A stretch of 44,246 bases of DNA from an uncultured Bacteroidales bacterium (GTDB lineage Bacteria; Bacteroidota; Bacteroidia; Bacteroidales; Paludibacteraceae): assembly GCA_902782665.1 (NCBI GenBank), contig CACZOA010000055.1:1-44246 (forward strand). The letters are read 5' to 3'. Positions 13,501-22,425 of the stretch are shown piece by piece. The position numbers were made by a program, and so were the translations under genes. Under the pieces are notes generated by a model that was not told where the DNA came from, ran no database searches, and worked only from the letters and a program-made list of their open reading frames with translations. Each line of letters starts with the position of its first letter. The stretch's first letter is position 1.

Positions 13501-16500
13501 ATGAAAAAAGAACTTATTATGATGGCTATGGCCCTGTCGATAGGCAGTGTCAACGCTCAAAAAACTAAAACTTATACTACTGCTGAACGTCTGTACTTTG
13601 AAGGAAAAGAAATGTACGACCTCAAGCAGTATAACACTGCATTCCGTTACCTCGACGAATATCTGCAAGACAAAGATGTGGATAGAGAGGAATATTACGC
13701 TGAAGCAGAATATCTACTTGCCTGCTGTGCCTACGAAATGGACAGAAAAGATACACGAGGTCGCCTGGAAAGATTTGTTGCGAATAATCCACACTCGTCT
13801 CATATAAGCAGAATATTATTTTTGCAAGGCTCTATTTATTTTCAAAAAGGCAAATACAAAGAGGCTCTTGAGCAATATTTTTGCAAAGTCGACCCACGTA
13901 AACTAAGCAAAAAAGAGAAAGCGGACTATTTCTTCCGCCACGGCTATTGCAATCTCCAACTTCAGGATTACGATAAGGCACATTCTTCTTTCACTACTCT
14001 TTGTGACCTTAACAACGATAATTATCAAAAATCCGGCAAATATTATCTTGCCTATATCGACTATTTGAAAAAGAATTACGACGCTGCTCTTCCAACTTTC
14101 ATCAGTTTGCAGAACGACAGCGAATATGAGTCAATAGTGCCTTACTATATTGCTCAGATATACTACTACAAAAATATGGACGAAAAAGTGTTCGAATACG
14201 GACACTCCATAATTGAAAAATATCCGAATAATAAGAGTAATTCTGAAATTTACCGTATAATCGGTGAATGCTACTTCAAAAAGAACGACTATAAACAGAC
14301 TATCAAATATCTTTCTGAATACGCAAAGACGACGGATCAGATTATGCGTAACAATATCTATATGCTGGGTACTTCATATTGTAAAACCCAGGATTGGAAA
14401 AACGCAATTGAAAATCTGCAGAAAGTAACAACCGAAAATGACGAATTGAGTCAGAATGCCTATTTGAACCTCGGAAATTCATATTTGAAAGTTGGCGACA
14501 AAACCAACGCAAGAATGTGCTTCGCACAAGCATCAAAAATGGAGTTTGATAAAGAGGTGCAGGAAGAGGCTATGTTCAATTACGCTCTTGTGGTATACGA
14601 TCAGAGTTATTCGCCTTTTGATGAGTCGGTTACTACATTTGAGACTTTCTTGGAAAAATTTCCTAAGTCAAACTATAAAAACCGTATCTACGACTTCTTG
14701 CTCAACGTCTACATGACGACAAAGAACTATGAAGCAGCATACGCGTCGATACAAAAAATCAATACAAATAATCCTAGTATCTTAGAGGCTCGCCAAAGAA
14801 TACTTTATTGTCTTGGTATTCAGAGTTTTACAGATGGAGATTATGAGAAAGCCAAGGAATATTTCACCAAGTCACTTATTGACAAACAGTATAACTACAA
14901 TACAGAGTCACTGACTTATTTCTGGCGTGGAGAGGCAAATTTCCGTCTCAACAAACCTTCTGAAGCACAGCAAGATTATCTTTCGTTTATAAATACGACG
15001 GGAGCACGCCATAGTGACGTATACAATCTTGCTCACTACAATCTCGGATATTGTTACTTCAATAATAAGAGCTACACTTCAGCTTTGACATGGTTCAGAA
15101 AATTCACCAACCTTGAAGATAACAACAAAACACTCATTGCCGACGCTAACAACCGTATTGGTGACTGTTACTTCATCAATCATGACTTTGAAAATGCGGA
15201 GAAAAGCTATTCAAAAGTATATGCATTGAAAGGTTCAGGAGCTGATTACGCTTGTTTCCAGCAAGGTTTCGTTCAAGGACTTCAAAAAAATTACAACGGA
15301 AAAATCGCCACTTTGAACCGTCTGATCTCGAAATTTCCTAACTCAGAATATATTGCCGACGCAATGTACGAGATTGGTCGTTCTTACGTTATGCTTAACG
15401 ATTACAAATCCGCAATCACTACTTATGACAAACTGTCAAAATCATATTTTCACAGTCCTTTGAGTCGTAAAGGTAAACTACAGACAGCCATGCTTTACGA
15501 TAAAATGGGTGATTTTGACCAAAGTACCAAAATATACAAGAGCATAGTTGATATGTTCCCTTCAAGTGAAGAGGCAAAAACGTCACTTGAAGGCTTGAAA
15601 CGAATATATTTTGATCAAAACAACGTGTCAGGATATGCAGAATATGTTGAAAGTCTCGGTGGAATCGCCAAATTTGAGATTTCTGAACAAGATTCTTTGA
15701 CTTATCTTGCTGCTGAAAAACTATACCTTCAGGAGAAATACCAGGAAGCAATCAACAGTTTCAACAAATATCTTGACAAATTTCCAAACAGCATTTTCAA
15801 TGAAAGTGCTCACTTCAACCTGGGTAACAGCTATTATAACATTAAAGAATACGACTTGGCAAAGAAGGAATTGTCACTGACAGCACAACAACTTGGTTCT
15901 GCCCACGCAGAGCAAGCTTTGCTTCTTCTTGCCGACATCGAGTATAAGAAAGAAAATTATGAGCAGGTTGTGGAACACCTTGAAAAGATGGTGGAAATCA
16001 CACAAAATGTAGAGAACAAAGAAAAAGCCAAACTGCAGATCATGCGTAGCTACAGCAAACTTGGCAAAATCGACGAAACAATCTCTGCATGTGATAATGT
16101 GATCAAAGGAGACAAACTTGATCCAAATCTTTACCGTGAAGCTCTTTATACTCGTGCAAAATGTTATGAGCAAAAGGGTGAAACCAATTACGCTGTCGCA
16201 GATTATAAAACTCTTTCTTCAAACTGTCTGGATGAATTTGGTGCAGAGGCAAAATACAAAACAGCTGAATATGCTTTCCACGACGGTAATAAAGAGACAG
16301 CAGAGAAGATAATCTTCGAATTCATCGAACAAAACACTCCTCACCAATACTGGTTGGCAAAGAGTTTTGTATTATTGGCTGATATCTACGTATCAATGGA
16401 TCGTGAATTTGAAGCAAAACAATATTTGCTCAGCGTAAGAGAAAACTATAAAGGTAAAGATGACATAGCTCTTGAAATCAAATCACGTCTTGATGACATT

Positions 16501-16533
16501 GAATCAAGAGAGAAAAATAAAATTAAGGAGTAA
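13501..16533 (+). CDS. Large periplasmic tetratricopeptide-repeat protein
   Basis: This 1010-aa protein has a signal peptide (MKKELIMMAMALSIGSVNAQ) and is then almost entirely TPR-like helical repeats. Typical units include YFEGKEMYDLKQYNTAFRYL near the start, NLGNSYLKVGDKTNARMCF in the middle and NLGNSYYNIKEYDLAKKEL towards the end. There is no lipobox and no enzymatic motif, so it is probably a periplasmic or outer-membrane-associated scaffold. It is followed after 11 bp by an outer-membrane beta-barrel gene, which suggests the two work as a pair. Such TPR/beta-barrel pairs recall envelope biogenesis or secretion machineries of Bacteroidales, but I cannot equate this one with a named component such as PorW/SprE. 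Confidence 0.8.
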   Translation: MKKELIMMAMALSIGSVNAQKTKTYTTAERLYFEGKEMYDLKQYNTAFRYLDEYLQDKDVDREEYYAEAEYLLACCAYEMDRKDTRGRLERFVANNPHSSHISRILFLQGSIYFQKGKYKEALEQYFCKVDPRKLSKKEKADYFFRHGYCNLQLQDYDKAHSSFTTLCDLNNDNYQKSGKYYLAYIDYLKKNYDAALPTFISLQNDSEYESIVPYYIAQIYYYKNMDEKVFEYGHSIIEKYPNNKSNSEIYRIIGECYFKKNDYKQTIKYLSEYAKTTDQIMRNNIYMLGTSYCKTQDWKNAIENLQKVTTENDELSQNAYLNLGNSYLKVGDKTNARMCFAQASKMEFDKEVQEEAMFNYALVVYDQSYSPFDESVTTFETFLEKFPKSNYKNRIYDFLLNVYMTTKNYEAAYASIQKINTNNPSILEARQRILYCLGIQSFTDGDYEKAKEYFTKSLIDKQYNYNTESLTYFWRGEANFRLNKPSEAQQDYLSFINTTGARHSDVYNLAHYNLGYCYFNNKSYTSALTWFRKFTNLEDNNKTLIADANNRIGDCYFINHDFENAEKSYSKVYALKGSGADYACFQQGFVQGLQKNYNGKIATLNRLISKFPNSEYIADAMYEIGRSYVMLNDYKSAITTYDKLSKSYFHSPLSRKGKLQTAMLYDKMGDFDQSTKIYKSIVDMFPSSEEAKTSLEGLKRIYFDQNNVSGYAEYVESLGGIAKFEISEQDSLTYLAAEKLYLQEKYQEAINSFNKYLDKFPNSIFNESAHFNLGNSYYNIKEYDLAKKELSLTAQQLGSAHAEQALLLLADIEYKKENYEQVVEHLEKMVEITQNVENKEKAKLQIMRSYSKLGKIDETISACDNVIKGDKLDPNLYREALYTRAKCYEQKGETNYAVADYKTLSSNCLDEFGAEAKYKTAEYAFHDGNKETAEKIIFEFIEQNTPHQYWLAKSFVLLADIYVSMDREFEAKQYLLSVRENYKGKDDIALEIKSRLDDIESREKNKIKE

Positions 16534-16544
16534 AGAAAATCACG

Positions 16545-18314
16545 ATGAAAAGAATAGTTTTTAATATTGCTCTACTTTCGGCATTTTCAGCAGTCAGTGC
16601 TCAAAACGCATCCGACTCCACAAATACCGCATCTTCCACCGATACAACAATCAAACGAAATATCGAAGTGGTAAGAGATTATACTCCCGTCATTAAAGAA
16701 GCTGGTAAAATAAACACAATGCCAGAACTTAAAGATGTGAATACCAAAAAGATAGATGTTGATTATAAGGTTTGGACATCAACCTACAAACCAAAAACGG
16801 ATATTATTCCTTCTCTTGATTACGCTCTTGCTTCACAAGAAGAAAACAAATATAGCCGTGAAGGATTTTTGAGATTAGGTGGAGGAAACTACAAATCTTT
16901 CCTTGGTGAACTTTATACTCCTATCTACAATAGTGATATTGCTCTTTTTGACTTTTATTTGAAACACAATTCATCTTTCGGTAACGTCACACTTAAAAAA
17001 GACAATTATGACGTTCTTTCAAATGATGTTTTGAGTAAAGGTCTTTACAACGATAATAAAGCAAGAATTTCTTTCCTAAGAAGCATCAGAATACGTGAAA
17101 TCAGTGCTTTCGGAGAATTTGGCTACAATCGTTTCAATTACTACGGACTTAATAGTGATATGATTGCTTTTTCTGAACAGAACAAAGACAAAGAAGAGCC
17201 TGAATATAAGAATGATGATCAGAAAAACTCCCATTTAACCGCAGCTTTAAACTTTCGCTTCCGTTCAAAAGATTATATAGAACAGTGGAAATATGACTTG
17301 CAGACTAACTGGCGTCTTCTGAAAACACATTTCAACGTTGCTGAAAATACAATATTCACAGATCTAGCAGCCTCTTACAGAATGCAAGAATCTATTTTAT
17401 CGCTGAAATTCCAAATGTATAATGTGTTTGTTTCTACTCCTGAAGATGGACCTATTGATTTCAGTAATGCACAAAACTTCAAAAATTTCACTGTTTTGAA
17501 GTTTAATCCATACTACAGCTTCGTTTCTGAAGTAGGAAGACTTAATCTCGGTTTGAAAGCTTCTTTTGGTATCAATCAAGGAAAGAATACCGCATTTTCA
17601 CCGGATATTACCGGACAAGTTCGTGTAATCGACAATATTTGGTATGTCTATGCTGGAGTAACAGGTGACTATAAAGTGAATACTCTTCGTTCTCTTGCAA
17701 ACGAAAACATCTACCTTTCACCAGATGCTCGTCCTGAAGATACGTACATTCCTCTTGACATCTATTTAGGAACAAAACTCAATATTGGTAAAAGCGTTAA
17801 TACAGATATTCATATAGGATACAAAATCATTAACAACCAGTATTTCTACATCAACAAGTCTGACTCGACTGGTATGAAAAACACATTTGATGTGGTATAC
17901 GATAAAAATGTCGGACAATTCAACTGTGGAGCTGCAGTAAACTATAATTTCCGCGAGAAGGTTGATTTTTCATTTAAGATTGGCTACAACAAATGGTCAC
18001 TTGAAAAACAAGCCGAAGCATGGATGCTTCCTGCAGCGCAAATTGGACTTGGAGTCAGCTATGTGCCAACTGATTTTCTTCGTTTCAACATCAATTATGA
18101 TCTTGAGGCAGGAAGAAAAGCTAAGTTAGGAAAAGATACCACCGTCGATCTTAAAAACTTCAACGACATCAGTTTGGGTGCAAACTATAAGTTGATGAGT
18201 TTTCTCGATGTATTCGCCCGTTTCAACAATATTTTGAACCAAAGAAGCGAAGTTTGGTATGGTTATCCATCGCAAGGATTCAACTTTTTACTTGGCTTAA
18301 CACTAACTTTCTAA
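16545..18314 (+). CDS. Outer-membrane beta-barrel protein, TonB-receptor-like
   Basis: This 589-aa protein has a signal peptide (MKRIVFNIALLSAFSAVSAQ), a Ser/Thr-rich linker, and a segment IEVVRDYTPVIKEAGKI. After about residue 110 come alternating aromatic/polar beta strands (for example LRLGGGNYKSFLGELYTP, YDLQTNWRLLKTHFNV, FLRFNINYDLEAG). It ends in a strand with terminal Phe (LLGLTLTF), as expected for a BAM-assembled outer-membrane barrel. No clear TonB box or complete plug domain is visible, so it may not be a transporter. It sits 11 bp downstream of the TPR gene and 42 bp upstream of the J-domain gene. Function unknown; role as partner of the TPR protein is inferred. Confidence 0.75.
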   Translation: MKRIVFNIALLSAFSAVSAQNASDSTNTASSTDTTIKRNIEVVRDYTPVIKEAGKINTMPELKDVNTKKIDVDYKVWTSTYKPKTDIIPSLDYALASQEENKYSREGFLRLGGGNYKSFLGELYTPIYNSDIALFDFYLKHNSSFGNVTLKKDNYDVLSNDVLSKGLYNDNKARISFLRSIRIREISAFGEFGYNRFNYYGLNSDMIAFSEQNKDKEEPEYKNDDQKNSHLTAALNFRFRSKDYIEQWKYDLQTNWRLLKTHFNVAENTIFTDLAASYRMQESILSLKFQMYNVFVSTPEDGPIDFSNAQNFKNFTVLKFNPYYSFVSEVGRLNLGLKASFGINQGKNTAFSPDITGQVRVIDNIWYVYAGVTGDYKVNTLRSLANENIYLSPDARPEDTYIPLDIYLGTKLNIGKSVNTDIHIGYKIINNQYFYINKSDSTGMKNTFDVVYDKNVGQFNCGAAVNYNFREKVDFSFKIGYNKWSLEKQAEAWMLPAAQIGLGVSYVPTDFLRFNINYDLEAGRKAKLGKDTTVDLKNFNDISLGANYKLMSFLDVFARFNNILNQRSEVWYGYPSQGFNFLLGLTLTF

Positions 18315-18356
18315 GTTAGAAATCAGTTCATTTTTTACTCTCAAATTTCAAGAAAA

Positions 18357-19109
18357 ATGGTGATAATAGCTACACTCATAACCGCAATATTCATCATTGT
18401 TGTTGCTCTGCAATTCAAGGAAAAAAGGAGAGTAAAAATTGAAAGAGACACAATCAAACGCAAAGAGCAACGTAGGGAACAGATAATGAAGACGGTGGCT
18501 GGACTTAGTGCAGTGATGATGAAAGCCAACACAGTGAGAACGAAGTCTCAGATTGAAATCGTCAAAAATTATCTTGATCGTAAGATGAATCCGATATATG
18601 CTAAGCAGACTCTTGAGTATCTGAAAACATACCTCTATAATGATAATTTGTCGGTGAATATACTGTGTTTAAATGCAAACCGTACATTCAAGTATAGCAA
18701 TAGAGTTCAACTGCTAAATATGCTCATGTGTATAAGTACATGCGGAAAAGGTATATGCAGAAGTGAGCGTGAACTGATAGAAAAACTCATGAAACACATG
18801 AGAATAAACTCTATCGACAAAGATAATTTATGGACCATGTATAGAGGCTACATTGTAAATGATGAGGAAAATTTAGAGGAATCATTGAATGAAAAAACTA
18901 AAAAAGCCTTTAAAACAATGGAATTGGATTACAACTGTTCATTGAAAGAACTGAAACGTCAATGGAGAAAACTTTCAATGAAATATCATCCAGACAGGTA
19001 CGAATCAGCCGATGAATACAGTAAATTAGAGGCAACCCAAAAAATGCAAGAAATTGTAGAGGCATACAATTTCCTACTTAACAACTACTTTGAAAGCATA
19101 GGCATTTAA
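18357..19109 (+). CDS. Membrane-anchored TerB-like / J-domain protein (DjlA-like)
   Basis: This 250-aa protein has an N-terminal transmembrane helix (about residues 2-18) followed by a basic, charged helix. A helical region at about 70-165 could be a TerB-like domain, and the C-terminus is a J-domain with the HPD motif at 211-213 (MKYHPDRY), preceded by LKELKRQWRKLS and followed by KMQEIVEAYNFLL. The order TM, TerB, J is that of DjlA, a DnaK co-chaperone tethered to the inner membrane with its J-domain in the cytoplasm. The J-domain call is firm; the TerB call is weaker. Its place in an operon with envelope proteins suggests it recruits DnaK to help their handling, which is inference. Confidence 0.8.
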   Translation: MVIIATLITAIFIIVVALQFKEKRRVKIERDTIKRKEQRREQIMKTVAGLSAVMMKANTVRTKSQIEIVKNYLDRKMNPIYAKQTLEYLKTYLYNDNLSVNILCLNANRTFKYSNRVQLLNMLMCISTCGKGICRSERELIEKLMKHMRINSIDKDNLWTMYRGYIVNDEENLEESLNEKTKKAFKTMELDYNCSLKELKRQWRKLSMKYHPDRYESADEYSKLEATQKMQEIVEAYNFLLNNYFESIGI

Positions 19110-19121
19110 GCTAAAAACACG

Positions 19122-20933
19122 ATGGAAAAAGAGATTTCACAGTTAAAACAAATCGTTCTTTCACTTCCTGAAAGTCCAGGAGTTTATCAATATGTCAACA
19201 AAGAAGATGAAATCATCTATGTAGGCAAAGCTGTGAACCTCAAAAGACGAGTCTCTTCATATTTCAACAAATATCAGACATCAAATAAGGTTCGTGCACT
19301 TGTAAAACAAATTGCAGACATCAAATATATTGTTGTTCCGAGCGAACAAGATGCTTTGCTTCTTGAAAACAGTCTGATCAAAAAGCATCAACCCAGATAC
19401 AACATTCTACTAAAGGATGATAAAACTTATCCGTGGATTTGCATCAAAAACGAGCCTTTTCCTCGTATTTTCTACACTCGCCGTTTTGTTCATGATGGAT
19501 CTCTTTATTATGGTCCATACACATATCTTCCAGCAATGAAGACGGTGCTTGATTTGATTCACAACATTTATGGAATCCGCACCTGTAACAATAAACTGAC
19601 TGATGATGCAATCAAAAGCGGAAAATATAAAGTTTGCTTGGACTATCACATCAAAAAATGCAAAGGATGTTGTGAAGGTTATCAGACAGAAGAAGAATAT
19701 AGAGAAAACATAAAGGAAATCAAGCTCATTCTTAAAGGTGAGATGAGCACTTTAGAAAACTATATTCTCGGTGAAATGGGTAAAGCTGCAGAAGAAATGA
19801 GATTTGAGGATGCACAAAAGATGAAAGAAAAAATGCTTCTTCTATCTCAATATAAAAGTAAAAACACAATTGTCAGTCCTATTTTAACCAACATCGATGT
19901 CTTCTCAATAGAAATAGACGATAATAACGCCTACATCAATTTTTTGAAAGTGATGGAAGGAACAATTTCTCAAGCTTACACATTCGAATATAAAATACAG
20001 ACAGAAGAGGAAGAGAGTGAAATTTTGGCATCTGCCATTGTGGAAATGCGTCAAAAATTTCAGAGTATGTCAAGAGAAATTATTGTACCCTACCCTATTT
20101 CTTTCGAACTTGAAAACGTCACCATTACAGTTCCACAAAAAGGTGACAAAAAGAAACTTCTTGATTTATCCATCAAAAATGTAAAGCAATACAGATTTGA
20201 TAGAGTCAAACAAGCAGAAAAATTCAATCCAGAACAACGAGCCATGAAACTTCTGACTGAGCTTCAGAAAGTACTTGGACTCAAAGAAGTTCCTCATCAG
20301 ATTGAATGTTTTGATAACTCCAACATTTCAGGAAGTGATGCAGTCGCTGGATGTGTGGTTTACAAGAATGCAAAACCATCAAAAAAAGATTATCGCACTT
20401 ACAATATAAAAACTGTTGAAGGACCAGATGACTACGGTTCAATGCAAGAGGTTGTTTACCGACGTTACAGCAGATTGATTAATGAAGGAGAAAAACTACC
20501 TAATTTGATCATTGTCGACGGTGGTGTTGGACAGATGGAATGTGTGAGAGAAGTGATTGAAGACAAGTTAAATCTATACATACCCATCGCAGGTTTGGCT
20601 AAAGACGACAAACATCACACAAAAGAATTGCTATACGGTTTTCCTCCACTCCACGTAGAGATACAACCTAATCATTCTCTTTTTCGTTTTTTGGCAGGAA
20701 TTCAGGATGAAGTACATAGATTTGCTATCAGTTTTCATCGTAACAAACGAAGCAAAAGTCAAATTCATTCTGCTCTTGATGATATCAATGGTATTGGAGA
20801 AAAGACTAAAGACACTCTGATAAAAACATACAAGAGCGTCAAAAGAATAAAAGAACAATCCGAAGAAGAGTTAGCTAACGTTATTGGAAAAGCTAAAGCA
20901 AAAATATTATTCGACAGTCTTCACGAAAACTAA
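19122..20933 (+). CDS. uvrC: UvrABC excinuclease subunit C
   Basis: This 603-aa protein makes the two incisions flanking damaged DNA in nucleotide excision repair. Domains in order: GIY-YIG nuclease (about residues 14-95, SPGVYQYVNKEDEIIYVGKA), a Cys-rich segment (CLDYHIKKCKGCC, about 173-185), a UVR motif (AAEEMRFEDAQKMKEKM, about 222-238) that binds UvrB, an RNase H-like endonuclease (FDNSNISGSDAVAG, IIVDGGVGQM, AKDDKHHT) and C-terminal helix-hairpin-helix repeats (DDINGIGEKTKDTL). The length is normal. It is the last gene of the TPR operon, 12 bp after the J-domain gene, and ends at a strong terminator. Confidence 0.97.
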   Translation: MEKEISQLKQIVLSLPESPGVYQYVNKEDEIIYVGKAVNLKRRVSSYFNKYQTSNKVRALVKQIADIKYIVVPSEQDALLLENSLIKKHQPRYNILLKDDKTYPWICIKNEPFPRIFYTRRFVHDGSLYYGPYTYLPAMKTVLDLIHNIYGIRTCNNKLTDDAIKSGKYKVCLDYHIKKCKGCCEGYQTEEEYRENIKEIKLILKGEMSTLENYILGEMGKAAEEMRFEDAQKMKEKMLLLSQYKSKNTIVSPILTNIDVFSIEIDDNNAYINFLKVMEGTISQAYTFEYKIQTEEEESEILASAIVEMRQKFQSMSREIIVPYPISFELENVTITVPQKGDKKKLLDLSIKNVKQYRFDRVKQAEKFNPEQRAMKLLTELQKVLGLKEVPHQIECFDNSNISGSDAVAGCVVYKNAKPSKKDYRTYNIKTVEGPDDYGSMQEVVYRRYSRLINEGEKLPNLIIVDGGVGQMECVREVIEDKLNLYIPIAGLAKDDKHHTKELLYGFPPLHVEIQPNHSLFRFLAGIQDEVHRFAISFHRNKRSKSQIHSALDDINGIGEKTKDTLIKTYKSVKRIKEQSEEELANVIGKAKAKILFDSLHEN

Positions 20934-20971
20934 ATCATTTTCATCGAAGATTCTTATTCAATTCACTTTAC

Positions 20972-20999
20972 AAAGACGTAGCCACCTGCGTCTTTTTTT
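20972..20999 (+). terminator. Terminator of the TPR-uvrC operon
   Basis: AAAGACG(TAG) / (CTG)CGTCTTT stem followed by a run of seven Ts, 38 bp after the uvrC stop codon. Confidence 0.8.
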
Positions 21000-21032
21000 A
21001 TTCAACATTCATTTTTTTTGTTTTGACTTTAC

Positions 21033-21046
21033 GTTCCACGTGGAAC
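21033..21046. promoter_or_regulatory. parS-like palindrome, copy 1
   Basis: GTTCCACGTGGAAC is a perfect 14-bp palindrome and fits the conserved chromosomal parS pattern GTTYCACGTGRAAC bound by ParB. Flank is C on the left and A on the right. Confidence 0.75.
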
Positions 21047-21072
21047 AACTTTATGTTTAGTTTTACGATAGT

Positions 21073-21086
21073 GTTCCACGTGGAAC
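21073..21086. promoter_or_regulatory. parS-like palindrome, copy 2
   Basis: Second perfect GTTCCACGTGGAAC, 40 bp after copy 1; flanking T and A extend it to the full 16-bp TGTTCCACGTGGAACA. Confidence 0.8.
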
Positions 21087-21087
21087 A

Positions 21088-21124
21088 AAAAAAAGAGTCA
21101 CATTTTTATGTGACTCTTTTTTTA
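21088..21124. terminator. Bidirectional terminator between uvrC and the U32 gene
   Basis: AAAAGAGTCACAT / ATGTGACTCTTTT is a 13-bp stem with a short T loop, flanked by A-runs and T-runs so it works for both strands. It ends at the U32 stop codon. Confidence 0.8.
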
Positions 21125-22378
21125 TTCTTTATTTACTTGTTCCATCTTATAAACTTTATCTGATGGTCGGACTTTACATGGAACCTTTAATGTAAATTTT
21201 GTTCCACGTGGAACAAATTCAACTTCTTTATCATCAACGATAAGTTTATCTGCTATAACTTCGATTACTCCTGTAGTTGGTCCAATGATTAAAAGTTTAT
21301 CTCCTTTATTGATACCAGCATTGGTTTCTTGTAAAAATTCGGCTACACCAATATTAGAATAATAGCGTATTGTTTTTGCAACGTAAACTTTTCTTTCTGT
21401 TGCTTCCGATCCATAAACGTTGCTCCATTCTCCTAATCTCTGACCTAAATAATAGCCATTCCAGAAACCTCTGTTGAATACTGTTTTTAACTGTTCATTC
21501 CATTCTGCAATTTTTGATTCAGAATATGATCCATCAATGATTGAATTCAAAGCTTCATTATAACAAGATACAACAGTCTTAACATACTCAGCACTTCTTG
21601 CACGTCCTTCAATCTTAAATACTCTTACTCCTGAATCGACAAGTTTATTCAAGAAGTGAATTGTTTTTAGATCTTTCGGAGACATTAAATATTTATCATC
21701 AACCTTGATTTCTATATCACGCTCATCATCAAACAATCTGTATGAATGACGACAAACCTGGAAACATGCACCACGATTGGCAGAACTATTCAATTCATGC
21801 AAACTCATATAGCATTTACCAGAAATTGCCATACACAATGCACCATGACAGAACATTTCAATTTTTATTTGGTCGCCTTTTGGTCCACATATATTCTGAT
21901 CTATTATCTGCTTGTGAATTTCTGATACTTGATCCATATTCAACTCTCTCGCCAATACAACAACATCAGCAAACTGAGAATAAAATTTCAATGCCTCAAT
22001 ATTAGAAATGTTCAACTGTGTAGACAAATGAACTTCTACTCCTATTGAAACTGCGTAAAGGATAACAGACATATCAGACGCAATGATTGCCGATACCCCA
22101 CTCTCTTTTGCAGCGTCAACATATGAACGCATATCTGTTAGATCTGTGTCATACATAACTGTGTTAAGAGTGAGATAGCTTTTCAAACCATTCTCTGTAC
22201 AAATGCTTGCTATATTCTTAAGATCATCGACAGTGAAATTATTGGCTGAATGTGATCTCATATTCAACTTACCAATACCAAAATAGACGGAATTGGCACC
22301 CGCCTGAATGGCAGCAGCTAAACTTTCATAACTGCCGACTGGAGCCATAATTTCAAAATCTGTTCTTTTCAAATCCAT
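21122..22378 (-). CDS. U32-family protein, TrhP-like (tRNA uridine hydroxylation)
   Basis: This 418-aa cytoplasmic protein starts with MAPVGSYESLAAAIQAGANS and carries the full U32 signature EMFCHGALCMAISGKCYMS (about residues 177-195). It also has further conserved cysteines in ANRGACFQVCRH, and FKIEGRARS. Family members once called peptidases act in tRNA hydroxylation (TrhP/YegQ) or related iron-sulfur and prephenate-dependent modification; the length and a C-terminal beta-barrel-like tail fit TrhP. A nearly perfect parS site (21201-21214) lies inside the coding region and encodes the VPRGT stretch. The gene is divergent from dusB, another tRNA-uridine-modifying enzyme, and shares a palindromic promoter region with it. 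Confidence 0.85.
   Translation of the reverse strand: MDLKRTDFEIMAPVGSYESLAAAIQAGANSVYFGIGKLNMRSHSANNFTVDDLKNIASICTENGLKSYLTLNTVMYDTDLTDMRSYVDAAKESGVSAIIASDMSVILYAVSIGVEVHLSTQLNISNIEALKFYSQFADVVVLARELNMDQVSEIHKQIIDQNICGPKGDQIKIEMFCHGALCMAISGKCYMSLHELNSSANRGACFQVCRHSYRLFDDERDIEIKVDDKYLMSPKDLKTIHFLNKLVDSGVRVFKIEGRARSAEYVKTVVSCYNEALNSIIDGSYSESKIAEWNEQLKTVFNRGFWNGYYLGQRLGEWSNVYGSEATERKVYVAKTIRYYSNIGVAEFLQETNAGINKGDKLLIIGPTTGVIEVIADKLIVDDKEVEFVPRGTKFTLKVPCKVRPSDKVYKMEQVNKE
21201..21214. promoter_or_regulatory. parS-like palindrome, copy 3, inside the U32 coding sequence
   Basis: Third perfect GTTCCACGTGGAAC, with T and A flanks giving the 16-bp form. It lies within codons of the U32 gene, 115 bp after copy 2 ends. 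Confidence 0.8.
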
Positions 22379-22389
22379 AATGCTTTAAT

Positions 22390-22407
22390 TAACTTTGCAC
22401 AAAGTTA
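22390..22407. promoter_or_regulatory. Back-to-back -7 elements for dusB (+) and the U32 gene (-)
   Basis: TAACTTTG (22390-22397, plus strand), two bases, then CAAAGTTA (22400-22407), which is TAACTTTG on the minus strand. Together they form a near-perfect 18-bp palindrome 28 bp before dusB and 11 bp before the U32 ATG. Confidence 0.6.
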
Positions 22408-22425
22408 TAACTAAAAGCACAACTG

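Noticed and set aside
18357-19109. Free DnaJ or CbpA chaperone
   Set aside because: The J-domain is C-terminal, with an N-terminal membrane helix and no G/F or zinc-finger region, so it is a DjlA-like membrane J-protein.
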